Of a stretch of 64,000 nucleotides of DNA, positions 9,068-17,874 are shown one piece after another (position 1 is the first letter of the stretch; each line of letters starts with the position of its first letter). The stretch is from an uncultured Bacilli bacterium (GTDB lineage Bacteria; Bacillota_I; Bacilli_A; RF39; UBA660), in the NCBI GenBank assembly GCA_934131175.1, contig CAKOZD010000001.1, positions 62,001 through 126,000 on the forward strand, given 5' to 3'. The notes under the pieces are model-generated. The model was not told the origin of the DNA and ran no database searches. It saw only the letters and a program-made list of their open reading frames with translations. A program made the position numbers and the translations under genes.

Positions 9068-9570
9068 GTTACCATCTCCCCATAAGTAATAATCAATCAA
9101 ACCTATTCTACATTAAAATAATTAAAAATGAAAGTAAAAAAACATAAAAAAAACAAATTAATTTTGTAGATTAAATTTGATGTGTCGATATATACAATAA
9201 CATATTTTTTCATTTTATTAAATAAAAAAATAATTAAATTTTTTTTAGTACAAAATTAGGGTACTTTTCAACATAATTTTACACTTCAAAAAAATCAAAA
9301 AAATAGCATTCGACATTTTCCACCAATATTCCACAAAGTTTTCAACAATTGAAGTGTATATATAATAAGGATAAAAATAAGTTTTCCACATTTTCCACAG
9401 AAAAGTTATTAATAGGGTATAAAAAAGTTTTAAACAAACTTGTGGAAATTGTTAATAACTAAAAAAATAATTAAAATAAATTAAAAAAAGAATAAATTAA
9501 CAACTTTTATTTGACAAAATCACAATTATATTATTATAATAATGTAGATTTATGTCTGGAGGTGGAACAA
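9068..9570. other. Replication origin (oriC), dnaA-rpmH intergenic region
   Basis: About 500 bp of very AT-rich DNA without a gene, between divergent dnaA and rpmH. Near-consensus DnaA boxes are TTTTCCACC 9316-9324, TATTCCACA 9327-9335, two abutting TTTTCCACA 9382-9390 and 9391-9399, and the inverse of ATTTCCACA 9441-9449. Gene direction flips here: genes to the left run leftward, most to the right run rightward. With the dnaA-dnaN cluster this forms a bipartite Bacillus-type origin. Confidence 0.9.
9511..9540 (+). promoter_or_regulatory. rpmH promoter
   Basis: Perfect TTGACA (9511-9516), an 18-nt spacer and perfect TATAAT (9535-9540), 30 nt before the rpmH start. Confidence 0.85.
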
Positions 9571-9693
9571 ATGAAGAGAACATATCAACCAAACAATCGT
9601 AAAAAATCAAAAAAATTAGGATTTTTTGCACGTAAGAAAACAAACATTTTAAATCGTCGTCGTCGTAAAGGACGTAAAAGTCTTTGCAAATAA
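9571..9693 (+). CDS. rpmH: 50S ribosomal protein L34
   Basis: A 40-aa, very basic protein starting MKRTYQPNNRKKSK and ending RRRRKGRKSLCK, the L34 signatures. GGAGGTGG precedes the ATG. Compared with the usual 44-residue bacterial L34, about four residues are missing from the middle (the usual MSTKNGRKVLA segment is shortened). It is paired with rnpA as in nearly all bacteria. Confidence 0.95.
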   Translation: MKRTYQPNNRKKSKKLGFFARKKTNILNRRRRKGRKSLCK

Positions 9694-9725
9694 AAATACC
9701 GCTGCTAAAAAACAGTGGTTTTTTA
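9692..9725 (+). terminator. rpmH terminator/attenuator
   Basis: ACCGCTG (9698-9704) pairs with CAGTGGT (9713-9719, one G-U) and a U-run follows. It lies between rpmH and rnpA, so it probably lowers rnpA transcription relative to rpmH. Confidence 0.7.
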
Positions 9726-9752
9726 CTATAAAAAGATAGGAATAGGGATATT

Positions 9753-10073
9753 ATGAGAAAAACATACATAGTAAAAGAAGCAAAAGATTTTGAAAATATA
9801 ATAAAAAAAGGAAAATGTCGTAAAAATCAAAGCTTTGTAATACATTTTAAGAAAAATAATTTACCATATGATAAATATGGAATATCTGTTAGTAAAAAAT
9901 TAGGTAATGCTGTTTTTAGAAACAAATATAAAAGAAAAATACGAAGTATTATAGATAATTATAGAAAACTATATAATAATGGAGAAGATTATATTATAAT
10001 ATTAAGAAGAGGCGGAGTAGAGAAGTCGTTTCAAGATTTAGAAAGAGATTTTTTAAATCTTATGAAACGTTAG
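9753..10073 (+). CDS. rnpA: Ribonuclease P protein component
   Basis: A 106-aa basic protein subunit of RNase P, which matures tRNA 5' ends with the RNA subunit. The RNR-type motif appears as GNAVFRNKYKRKIRSI (about 51-66). Length is typical. It follows rpmH after an attenuator-like hairpin and is 19 nt upstream of yidC. Confidence 0.95.
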   Translation: MRKTYIVKEAKDFENIIKKGKCRKNQSFVIHFKKNNLPYDKYGISVSKKLGNAVFRNKYKRKIRSIIDNYRKLYNNGEDYIIILRRGGVEKSFQDLERDFLNLMKR

Positions 10074-10092
10074 TGTAGAAAGGAAAGCAAGG

Positions 10093-11025
10093 ATGAAAAA
10101 AAACAAAAAATTCAAAATAGTAATAGTATTGTTACTTTTATTATTAACAACAGGGTGTACAAAGACATTAACAGATAGTGATAAGAAAGCTGTAAAAAAT
10201 GAAACAACAGGTCAAACATTAACAGAGAACATATTATGTAGACCAACAAATAAGGAAACAATAAAACTTTATGAAAAAAATAAAGTTAAAATTGATAAAT
10301 TACCTGAATGTAAAGATTTCAATATAACTTCTGGTAAATATGAAGGTTTATGGACAAGTTTATTTGTAAAACCATTAGCTTTTATACTAATATGGTTAGG
10401 AAATCTAGTTAAAAACAATGCAATATCAATTATTATTGTAAGTTTAGCTATAAGATTAATTGCATTCCCATTAACAAAAAAGACTGCAATGCAATCTGAG
10501 TTAATAAAAAAAGCACAACCAGAATTAAACAGAATTCAAAAAAAATATGCTAATAAACAAGACCAAGAGTCAATGATTAAACAAAATCAAGAAATTATGA
10601 TGGTATATCAAAAATATAAAATAAATCCTATTTCAGGATGTCTATTTGCTTTTATACAATTACCAATATTTATTGCATTTTTTGAAGCAATTCAAAGAAC
10701 ACCAGTAATCTTTGAAGATAAATTCTTAGGATTACAACTTGGAACAACACCTGCAATTGGTATTACATCAGCAACATTCTATGCATATTTAATTATAATG
10801 ATAATAATTGGAGCAACAACTTTCTTCTCATTTAAACTAAACTCAACAGGAAACATGGAAGACCCATCAATGAAAATGATGCCAACTATGATGACTGTGA
10901 TGATTATTGTAACTGCCTTATTCATGCCATCAGGTTTAGGAATATATTGGGCTACATCAAATTTATTTACAATAGTTCAAAATGTAATGGTTAAAAGGAG
11001 TAAAGAAGTAAATGGAAAAGCATAA
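10093..11025 (+). CDS. yidC: Membrane protein insertase YidC/OxaA (lipoprotein form)
   Basis: A 310-aa insertase. The signal peptide ends in lipobox LTTGC with lipidated Cys22, typical of Gram-positive YidC. The YidC/Oxa1 core follows with about five membrane segments (roughly 85-105, 110-130, 180-200, 215-245, 265-300) and the cytoplasmic hairpin QSELIKKAQPELNRIQKKY. It helps insert Sec-dependent and Sec-independent membrane proteins. It overlaps jag by 14 nt. Confidence 0.94.
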   Translation: MKKNKKFKIVIVLLLLLLTTGCTKTLTDSDKKAVKNETTGQTLTENILCRPTNKETIKLYEKNKVKIDKLPECKDFNITSGKYEGLWTSLFVKPLAFILIWLGNLVKNNAISIIIVSLAIRLIAFPLTKKTAMQSELIKKAQPELNRIQKKYANKQDQESMIKQNQEIMMVYQKYKINPISGCLFAFIQLPIFIAFFEAIQRTPVIFEDKFLGLQLGTTPAIGITSATFYAYLIIMIIIGATTFFSFKLNSTGNMEDPSMKMMPTMMTVMIIVTALFMPSGLGIYWATSNLFTIVQNVMVKRSKEVNGKA

Positions 11026-11632
11026 ATATAGTGGAAAATCTAAAGAAGAAGCAATCAAGAAAGCACAAGAAGAATTACAAGAATTAGAAAGTAATTTATT
11101 TATTAGAGAAATATCAGAAACAAAAGCAGGCTTATTTAAAAGTAAAAAAGTAGAAATAGAAGTAATTGAAAAAAGAGAAGTTGTACAACATATTAAAGAA
11201 TACTTAATAAAAATATTAAAATCTATGGGAATCACAGCAAATATTGAAATAAAAAATAAAGATGATGTTCCAAAATATATAATCTATTCTGATAATGATG
11301 GAATTTTAATTGGAAAGAATGGAAAAAATTTAAAAGCCTTATCAATGGTAGTTGCACAACATCTTAATACAGAATTATCAAGAACTTATAAATTTACAAT
11401 AGATGTTAATGATTATCAAGAAAGAAGAGAAAAATCATTAGAACATCTTGCAAAAAGAGTAGCAAAAGAAGTTTCAGAGACAAAAATTGAAGCAAAACTT
11501 GATTCGATGAATTCTTATGAAAGAAGAATAATACACAATGCTTTAACAAACAATAAAAAGGTTTATACAGAAAGTGAAGGGGAAGAACCTAACAGATATG
11601 TTGTAATTAAACCAAAAGAAGAAAAAGAGTAG
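11012..11632 (+). CDS. khpB: RNA-binding protein KhpB (Jag)
   Basis: A 206-aa protein with a Jag-N domain (1-50), a KH domain with GILIGKNGKNLKAL in place of GxxG-type binding loops, and an R3H domain near the C-terminus (RREKSLEHLAKRVAKEV, SYERRIIHNAL). KhpB forms a complex with KhpA and affects cell size and elongation in streptococci and enterococci. The start lies inside yidC with AGGAG upstream, so translation is coupled. Confidence 0.9.
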   Translation: MEKHKYSGKSKEEAIKKAQEELQELESNLFIREISETKAGLFKSKKVEIEVIEKREVVQHIKEYLIKILKSMGITANIEIKNKDDVPKYIIYSDNDGILIGKNGKNLKALSMVVAQHLNTELSRTYKFTIDVNDYQERREKSLEHLAKRVAKEVSETKIEAKLDSMNSYERRIIHNALTNNKKVYTESEGEEPNRYVVIKPKEEKE

Positions 11633-11650
11633 ATTTCTCTTCTTTTTTTG
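11612..11650 (+). terminator. khpB terminator (imperfect)
   Basis: A purine-rich arm (AAAGAAGA) pairs with TCTTCTTT and runs into a U-tract just after the khpB stop. The stem is A/U-rich and has alternative pairings, so strength is uncertain. Confidence 0.5.
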
Positions 11651-11701
11651 TTTATACTGAAAAAGATATGTTATAATAACAAAGAAAAAAGGAGGTATAC
11701 C

Positions 11702-13063
11702 ATGAATGATACAATATGTGCAATTGCTACAAGTCAAGGAGTAGGAGCGATTGCAATAATAAGGGTTAGTGGAGAAGATTCTATAAAAATTGTTAATAAA
11801 ATATTTAAAGGTAAAGATTTAGAAAAAGTTGAGTCTCATACAATAAATTATGGTCATATTACTGATGGAGATAAAATAATAGATGAAGTCTTAGTTTCAG
11901 TAATGAAAGCGCCAAAAACATTTACAGCAGAAGATACAGTAGAAATAAATACTCATGGTGGAATATCTCCAACTAATAAAGTCTTGGAATTATTGTTAGA
12001 AAATGGATGTAGATTAGCAGAACCTGGTGAATTTACTAAAAGAGCCTTTTTAAATGGAAGAATAGATTTATTAGAAGCGGAAGCAGTAATGGATATGATT
12101 AATTCTAAAACTGATGCACAAAGACAAATGGCAATAAATCAAATCGGTGGAAAAGTATCAGACCTAATAAATAGTTTAAGAAGTGACATGGTTCAAATAA
12201 TATCGAATATAAATGTAAATATTGACTATCCAGAGTATGATGATGTTGATATCATTACAAATGAAATATTAATTCCAAAAATAACAAGTTTAAAAGCGAG
12301 AATAGAAAAAATATTAAAAGAATCTGAAAATGGAAAAATAATTAAAGAGGGTATAAAGACTTCCATTGTAGGAAGACCAAATGTAGGAAAAAGTTCACTT
12401 TTAAATGCTCTATTAGAAGAAGACAAAGCAATTGTCACAGATATAGCAGGAACAACAAGAGATATTGTAGAAGGACAAATTACAATTAATGGTATATTGC
12501 TAAATATGATAGATACGGCAGGTATTAGAAAAACTGAAGATAAGATAGAAGCAATAGGTGTTGAAAAGAGCTTTAAAATGATAGATGATTCAGAACTAGT
12601 GTTACTAATGCTTAACAATAATGAAAATTTATCAAATGATATAAAAGAAATAATAGAAAAAATAAAAGAAAAACACTATATAGCAATAATAAATAAAATA
12701 GATTTAGAAAGTAAATTAAATAGAGATGAACTAGGTATACCTTTAGATAAAATTGTTGAAATAAGTGTAAAAGAAAACAAAGGAATTGACGATTTAAAAG
12801 AAAAAATAGTAAAAATGTTTAATATAGATGAATTAGAAACAAAAGATCCAACATATTTAAATAATTCTAGAAGTATTAGCATTTTAAAAAGATGTTTGAA
12901 ATCTATTAATGACATTGAATATGGATTAAAAAATAACATGCCAATAGATATGATAGAGTTAGACATAAAAAATATTTGGGAAGAACTAGGAACAATAAAT
13001 GGAACAACATATGAAGAAGAATTATTAGATGAGATGTTCCAAAGATTTTGTTTAGGAAAGTAA
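11702..13063 (+). CDS. mnmE: tRNA modification GTPase MnmE
   Basis: A 453-aa GTPase that with MnmG makes the 5-carboxymethylaminomethyl group on wobble U34. The N-terminal formyl-THF-binding domain carries the usual TIC.IATSQGVGAIAIIRVSG. G motifs are GRPNVGKSS, DIAGTTRD, DTAG and NKID. It ends in the C-terminal FCLGK with the essential Cys. The ATG at 11702, after AAGGAGG, is preferred over an upstream TTG at 11648. A TATAAT at 11672-11677 may be its -10. mnmG follows. Confidence 0.96.
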   Translation: MNDTICAIATSQGVGAIAIIRVSGEDSIKIVNKIFKGKDLEKVESHTINYGHITDGDKIIDEVLVSVMKAPKTFTAEDTVEINTHGGISPTNKVLELLLENGCRLAEPGEFTKRAFLNGRIDLLEAEAVMDMINSKTDAQRQMAINQIGGKVSDLINSLRSDMVQIISNINVNIDYPEYDDVDIITNEILIPKITSLKARIEKILKESENGKIIKEGIKTSIVGRPNVGKSSLLNALLEEDKAIVTDIAGTTRDIVEGQITINGILLNMIDTAGIRKTEDKIEAIGVEKSFKMIDDSELVLLMLNNNENLSNDIKEIIEKIKEKHYIAIINKIDLESKLNRDELGIPLDKIVEISVKENKGIDDLKEKIVKMFNIDELETKDPTYLNNSRSISILKRCLKSINDIEYGLKNNMPIDMIELDIKNIWEELGTINGTTYEEELLDEMFQRFCLGK

Positions 13064-13077
13064 TAGAAGGTGATAAA

Positions 13078-14946
13078 ATGTATGAAATAATAGTTGTTGG
13101 CGGTGGTCATGCAGGATGTGAAGCTGCTCATGCCTGTGCTAGAAAAGGGCATAAAACTTTATTAATAACAAGCAACATAAAAAATATAGCAGATATGCCA
13201 TGTAATCCTCATATTGGAGGAAGTGCAAAAGGAATCGTAGTAAGAGAAATAGATGCATTAGGTGGAGTAATGGGACGTGTTGCAGATAAAACACATTTAC
13301 AAATTAAAATGCTAAATAGTGCAAAGGGTCCTGCTGTTCAATCATTAAGAGCACAAGGAGATAAAATTGCTTATCCAAAAGAAATGTTAAAAGAGTTAAA
13401 TAGTCTTGAGAACTTAGAAATAAAAGAAGCAATGGTAGAAGATTTAATAGTAGAAGATGAAACAGTTAAAGGTGTAATCTTAGAAGATGGAGAAAAAATA
13501 GAAAGTAAAGCTGTAATATTAACAACAGGAACATATTTAAAAGCTGATGTATTAGTAGGAAATACTAGAACAAGACAAGGTCCGCACGGAGAGAAACCAT
13601 CAAATCATTTAAGTGATAAATTAAAAGAATATGGTTTTAAAATTATTAGATTAAAAACAGGAACACCTCAAAGAATTGATAGAAAAACAATAGATTTTAG
13701 TAAAACTAAAGTAGAGCCAGGCGATGATAAATTACTTACTTTTAGTTTTGATTTAGAACCATGCTATAAAATAGAAGATCAATTACCTTGTTATTTAACA
13801 TATACAACTCAAGAAACGCATCAAATAATAAGAGATAATCTAAAAAAATCAAGTATGTATGGTGCTCTTGATGATATAGAAGGAATAGGTCCAAGATATT
13901 GCCCTTCAATTGAAGATAAAGTTGTAAGATTCTCAGATAAAGAAAGACACCAATTATTTTTAGAACCAGAAAGTAAATATTATGATGATATTTATGTACA
14001 AGGATTTTCTACATCTATGCCACCGGAAATTCAAGAGAAAATGGTACACAGTCTACCAGGTTTAGAAAATGCTAAAATATTAAAATATGGTTATGCAATA
14101 GAGTACGATGCAATATACCCAACTCAATTGAATGCATCACTAGAAACTAAGATTTTAAATAATTTGTATACTGCAGGACAGATTAATGGAACTAGCGGAT
14201 ATGAAGAAGCAGCATGTCAAGGTTTAATGGCAGGAATAAATGCAAGTTTAAAATTAGAAAACAAAGAACCATTAATTTTAAAAAGAAATGATGCATATAT
14301 TGGAGTTTTAATAGATGACTTAATTACAAAAGGAATTAGAGACCCATATAGACTATTAACAAGTAGAGCAGAATTTAGATTATTATTAAGAAGTGATAAT
14401 GCAGATTTAAGATTAAGAAAATATGGTTTTGAAGTTGGTATGATTGATAATGAACAACTAAACAGACTAATTGAAAAAGAAAATAAAATTCAAGAGTTAA
14501 AAGAATTCTTAAAAGAGAATAAGTTAAAAATAACTGAAGAAGTAAAACAAGAATTTGAAAAAAATAATTATCAAGTTCCAACAGCAACAATGACTTTAGA
14601 GCAACTTATAAAAAGACCAGAATTAAACATGAATTTCATAGGTAAATTTATAGAAATACCATATCAAGATGAAATAAAAGAACAAGTAGAAATAAATCTT
14701 AAGTATGAAGGATATATTGCAAAAGCATACAAAGAAGCAGAAAAAATGTTAAAATTAGAAAAAAAACAAATTCCTGAAGATATAGATTATGATGATATAA
14801 CTAATATTGCATCAGAAGCTCGTCAAAAATTAAAAGAAGTAAGACCAAAAACAATAGCTCAAGCTATAAGAATAAGTGGAGTAAATCCTTCAGATATATC
14901 AATTCTTTCAGTATATTTAAAAAAGGAATACAATAAAAATGAATAA
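13078..14946 (+). CDS. mnmG: tRNA uridine-5-carboxymethylaminomethyl modification enzyme MnmG (GidA)
   Basis: A 622-aa FAD protein, partner of MnmE in U34 modification. The Rossmann FAD motif is GGGHAGCEAAHA (about 8-19). GidA signatures are RTRQGPHGEKPSNHL and the region around GPRYCPSIEDKVVRF. The C-terminal MnmE/tRNA-binding helical domain is complete. GAAGGTG precedes the ATG at 13078, 14 nt after mnmE. It overlaps rsmG by 8 nt. Confidence 0.97.
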   Translation: MYEIIVVGGGHAGCEAAHACARKGHKTLLITSNIKNIADMPCNPHIGGSAKGIVVREIDALGGVMGRVADKTHLQIKMLNSAKGPAVQSLRAQGDKIAYPKEMLKELNSLENLEIKEAMVEDLIVEDETVKGVILEDGEKIESKAVILTTGTYLKADVLVGNTRTRQGPHGEKPSNHLSDKLKEYGFKIIRLKTGTPQRIDRKTIDFSKTKVEPGDDKLLTFSFDLEPCYKIEDQLPCYLTYTTQETHQIIRDNLKKSSMYGALDDIEGIGPRYCPSIEDKVVRFSDKERHQLFLEPESKYYDDIYVQGFSTSMPPEIQEKMVHSLPGLENAKILKYGYAIEYDAIYPTQLNASLETKILNNLYTAGQINGTSGYEEAACQGLMAGINASLKLENKEPLILKRNDAYIGVLIDDLITKGIRDPYRLLTSRAEFRLLLRSDNADLRLRKYGFEVGMIDNEQLNRLIEKENKIQELKEFLKENKLKITEEVKQEFEKNNYQVPTATMTLEQLIKRPELNMNFIGKFIEIPYQDEIKEQVEINLKYEGYIAKAYKEAEKMLKLEKKQIPEDIDYDDITNIASEARQKLKEVRPKTIAQAIRISGVNPSDISILSVYLKKEYNKNE

Positions 14947-15574
14947 AGAAGAATTTATAGAAGCAGTTGAACAATTAAAAATAGATTTAACAGAAGAAAA
15001 ATTAGAACAATTAAATAAATTTTATAATTTATTAATAGAATGGAACAAGAAAATAAATTTAACAAGGATTGAAAAGGAAGACGAAGTTTACTTAAAACAC
15101 TTTTATGATAGTTTAACTATTGCAAAAATTGTTAATTTATCAGAAAAGAAGACATTATGCGATATTGGAACAGGCGCAGGTTTTCCAGGAATAGTTTTAA
15201 AAATTGTTTATCCAAATTTAAAAATTACATTAATAGATTCTTTACAAAAAAGAGTAAATTATCTAAATGAAATAATAAAAGATTTAGGACTTGATAATAT
15301 TGAAGCAATTCATGTACGTGGAGAAGACTATAAAGGTCAATATGATGTTGTCACATCACGTGCAGTGGCAAATATAGAAAAACTATTAGGCTATACAATG
15401 CATTTAGTTTCACCAACTGGAATTTTTGTTGCTATGAAAGGTGATATAGAAAAAGAACTAACACCTGATGTTAAGAAAAAAATCGAAAAGAAATATAAAA
15501 TAGAAAAAATCGAAAAATTTCTATTACCTAAAGAAAATAGTAATAGAAGCTTAATTGTTATTAAAAATAAATAG
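14939..15574 (+). CDS. rsmG: 16S rRNA (guanine-N7) methyltransferase RsmG
   Basis: A 211-aa SAM-dependent enzyme that methylates G527 (E. coli numbering) of 16S rRNA; in other bacteria its loss gives low-level streptomycin resistance. The SAM loop is CDIGTGAGFPGI, and TSRAVANIEKLL is the second family signature. It overlaps the end of mnmG, giving an mnmE-mnmG-rsmG operon that ends at the following terminator. Confidence 0.95.
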   Translation: MNKEEFIEAVEQLKIDLTEEKLEQLNKFYNLLIEWNKKINLTRIEKEDEVYLKHFYDSLTIAKIVNLSEKKTLCDIGTGAGFPGIVLKIVYPNLKITLIDSLQKRVNYLNEIIKDLGLDNIEAIHVRGEDYKGQYDVVTSRAVANIEKLLGYTMHLVSPTGIFVAMKGDIEKELTPDVKKKIEKKYKIEKIEKFLLPKENSNRSLIVIKNK

Positions 15575-15602
15575 AACATGTCAAACAGATATGTTCTTTT
15601 TA
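15573..15602 (+). terminator. rsmG terminator
   Basis: AGAACAT (15573-15579) pairs with ATGTTCT (15591-15597) around an 11-nt loop, followed by U-rich sequence. Confidence 0.65.
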
Positions 15603-15609
15603 AAAACTA

Positions 15610-15638
15610 TTGAAAGAAAAATTAAAATAAACTATAAT
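15610..15638 (+). promoter_or_regulatory. noc promoter
   Basis: TTGAAA (15610-15615), 17-nt spacer, TATAAT (15633-15638), about 60 nt before the noc start. Confidence 0.65.
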
Positions 15639-15699
15639 GATAATATAGGGAAAATAAAAGTAAATAAATGAAAAATGATAATAGAAAGGGGAATGACTC

Positions 15700-16980
15700 A
15701 TGTTTAATACAGAAAAAGATGAGGTTGTACAACTATATTTAGACGATATTATTCCAAATAGATTTCAACCTAGAGAAATATTTGATGAAAGAGCATTAAA
15801 AGAGTTAGCGGTTTCTATAAGAGAACATGGTGTTATTCAACCAATAATTGTAAGAAGTGTTGCAAACGGAAAATACGAGATAATAGCAGGAGAAAGAAGA
15901 TACAAAGCATCAGCATTAGCTGGATTAACAAAAATTCCTGCAATAATAAGAAATTTAGATGATAAAGAAAGTTCAAAAGTCGCATTATTAGAAAATTTAC
16001 AAAGAAAAAATTTAAACCCAATAGAAGAGGCTAGAACATATCAAAAGATTCTTGAAATTGATCAAATGACACAAGAAGAATTAGCAAAAACAATGGGTAA
16101 GAGTCAATCTGCAGTAGCAAATAAATTAAGATTACTTTCATTACCAGATGCTATACAAAATGCTCTTTTAAAAGAACAAATTTCTGAAAGACATGCAAGA
16201 GCACTTATAAATGTACCAGATACAAAGAAACAAAAAGATTTATTAAAAAAGATAATTGACAACAAAATGAGTGTACGTGCAGTAGAAGAAGAAATTAAAA
16301 AATTGTATCCAAAAGATACAAAGAGTGGAAATGATGTTCCATTGATGCCACAGGACCAAGTTGCTTCAGCATCAGCTTTTGTTAATAGTAATCCTTTAAT
16401 ACCAACTGCAGAGTTACCACAAGATGAATCAAATTTCGGAAAGGTTACTATTGCACCACCAGAAGGAGAGGAGATGCCTACGGGTAAATTTATAAATTAT
16501 GGAGAAATAGGAAAAGAAAAAGATGAAGAGCCAACTATACCAAATATTCCAAATTCAGTTACATCAATAGATGTTAATACCTTAAGAAATAATACTAACG
16601 ATATTAATTCTGGAAATAATGGTTCATCATTAGATAATTTATTAAATATTGGAGGACAATCAAGTTTTATAACTCCAGCAGAAAAAATAGTTAAAACAGA
16701 TACATTTGATAAAGAAAATAAATCAAAAGACTATTTCAGTACAGCAGATTTATCAGCATTAAATATTCCACAAGAAACATCTAATATCGTTCCAATTAAC
16801 AATGGTATGATTCCAACTTCAAACGTTGCTGAAGAAAATTATACAATAGAAGAAGCAACAGAAAAGATTAGAGAATTAGTAAATGATTTAAAAGAACATG
16901 GTGTTAATATAAATACTGATGAAATGAACTTTGAAAAGTCTTATCAAATTATCATAAAATTATATAAAGACAATAAATAA
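15700..16980 (+). CDS. noc: Noc-like ParB-family nucleoid occlusion protein with long C-terminal tail
   Basis: A 426-aa ParB/Noc CTPase-fold protein. CTP-binding boxes are NRFQPR (20-25) and GERRYKA (64-70). The helix-turn-helix has Q136, K142 and R164 at three of the four positions that set Noc specificity (Q-K-K-R in B. subtilis Noc); the fourth is S147. This predicts binding to NBS rather than parS, and a perfect NBS lies at 103-116. Two oddities: the N-terminal amphipathic membrane helix of B. subtilis Noc is absent, and residues about 207-385 form a long Asn/Ser/Pro-rich tail ending in a predicted helical module (about 385-426). It sits in the usual place before soj-spo0J. Confidence 0.85.
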   Translation: MFNTEKDEVVQLYLDDIIPNRFQPREIFDERALKELAVSIREHGVIQPIIVRSVANGKYEIIAGERRYKASALAGLTKIPAIIRNLDDKESSKVALLENLQRKNLNPIEEARTYQKILEIDQMTQEELAKTMGKSQSAVANKLRLLSLPDAIQNALLKEQISERHARALINVPDTKKQKDLLKKIIDNKMSVRAVEEEIKKLYPKDTKSGNDVPLMPQDQVASASAFVNSNPLIPTAELPQDESNFGKVTIAPPEGEEMPTGKFINYGEIGKEKDEEPTIPNIPNSVTSIDVNTLRNNTNDINSGNNGSSLDNLLNIGGQSSFITPAEKIVKTDTFDKENKSKDYFSTADLSALNIPQETSNIVPINNGMIPTSNVAEENYTIEEATEKIRELVNDLKEHGVNINTDEMNFEKSYQIIIKLYKDNK

Positions 16981-17007
16981 GTGGAGTTTAAAAACTCTAC
17001 TTTTTTT
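16981..17007 (+). terminator. noc terminator
   Basis: GTGGAGTT (16981-16988) pairs with AACTCTAC (16993-17000, one G-U), then seven U. Confidence 0.7.
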
Positions 17008-17076
17008 ATTAAAAACATTTAAAAATAATATATTATTTGATACAATATACTAGTAAAATGGAAAATGGGTGATTAG

Positions 17077-17874
17077 ATGGGAAAGGTTATATCGTTAGTT
17101 AATCAAAAAGGTGGAGTAGGAAAAACTACCACAAGTATTAATCTTTCTGCATCATTAGCAGTATTAGGGAAAAGAGTTTTGTTAATAGATTTAGACCCTC
17201 AAGGAAATACAACTACTGGTGTAGGAATAAATAAAGGAGAAATAGAAAAAAGTATATATGATGTTTTAATTGGAGAGTGTAATGCAACAGAAGCTATGAT
17301 TAAAACAAAATACAAAGGATTATATGTTCTACCAGCAACAATAAATTTAGCAGGAATTGATGCTGAATTATTAGAAAAAAGTAGAACACAAAATGGATTT
17401 AAAAAAGGTGAACAATTAAAAAATAGTTTAGCAGACCTAAAGGATAGTTTTGACTATATTATAATAGATTGTCCACCATCTCTAGGTGTAATTACAACCA
17501 ATGCGTTAACAGCATCAAACTCAGTAATCATCCCCGTACAATGTGAATTCTTTGCATTAGAGGGAATTACTCAGTTATTAAAAACAATAATGTTGGCTCA
17601 AAAAGGATTAAATCCAACATTAGATATAGAAGGGGTACTATTGACTATGTTAGATTCAAGAACAAATCTTGGGTTTGAAGTTGTAGAAGATATAAGAAGA
17701 TTCTTTAAGGAAAAAGTATATAATACAATAATACCAAGACTTGTAAGATTAACAGAAGCTCCATCTCATGGAGAACCAATAGTAGCATATGACCCAAAAA
17801 GTAGAGGGTCAGAAGCCTATATCAATCTAGCAAAGGAAGTGATTGAAAGAAATGAAGGAAATGGAAATAAATAA
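17077..17874 (+). CDS. parA: Chromosome partitioning ATPase ParA/Soj
   Basis: A 265-aa deviant-Walker ATPase. The P-loop is QKGGVGKTTTSIN (9-21) with the signature first Lys, followed by DLDPQGN and YIIIDCPPSLG. With ParB it moves origins apart and influences DnaA activity. It overlaps parB at its 3' end, so they are translationally coupled. Confidence 0.95.
   Translation: MGKVISLVNQKGGVGKTTTSINLSASLAVLGKRVLLIDLDPQGNTTTGVGINKGEIEKSIYDVLIGECNATEAMIKTKYKGLYVLPATINLAGIDAELLEKSRTQNGFKKGEQLKNSLADLKDSFDYIIIDCPPSLGVITTNALTASNSVIIPVQCEFFALEGITQLLKTIMLAQKGLNPTLDIEGVLLTMLDSRTNLGFEVVEDIRRFFKEKVYNTIIPRLVRLTEAPSHGEPIVAYDPKSRGSEAYINLAKEVIERNEGNGNK

Noticed and set aside
9497..9769. Minus-strand open frame across rpmH
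   Set aside because: It is the shadow of L34 and its promoter; hydrophobic translation is typical of the opposite strand of Arg/Lys-rich AT-rich genes.
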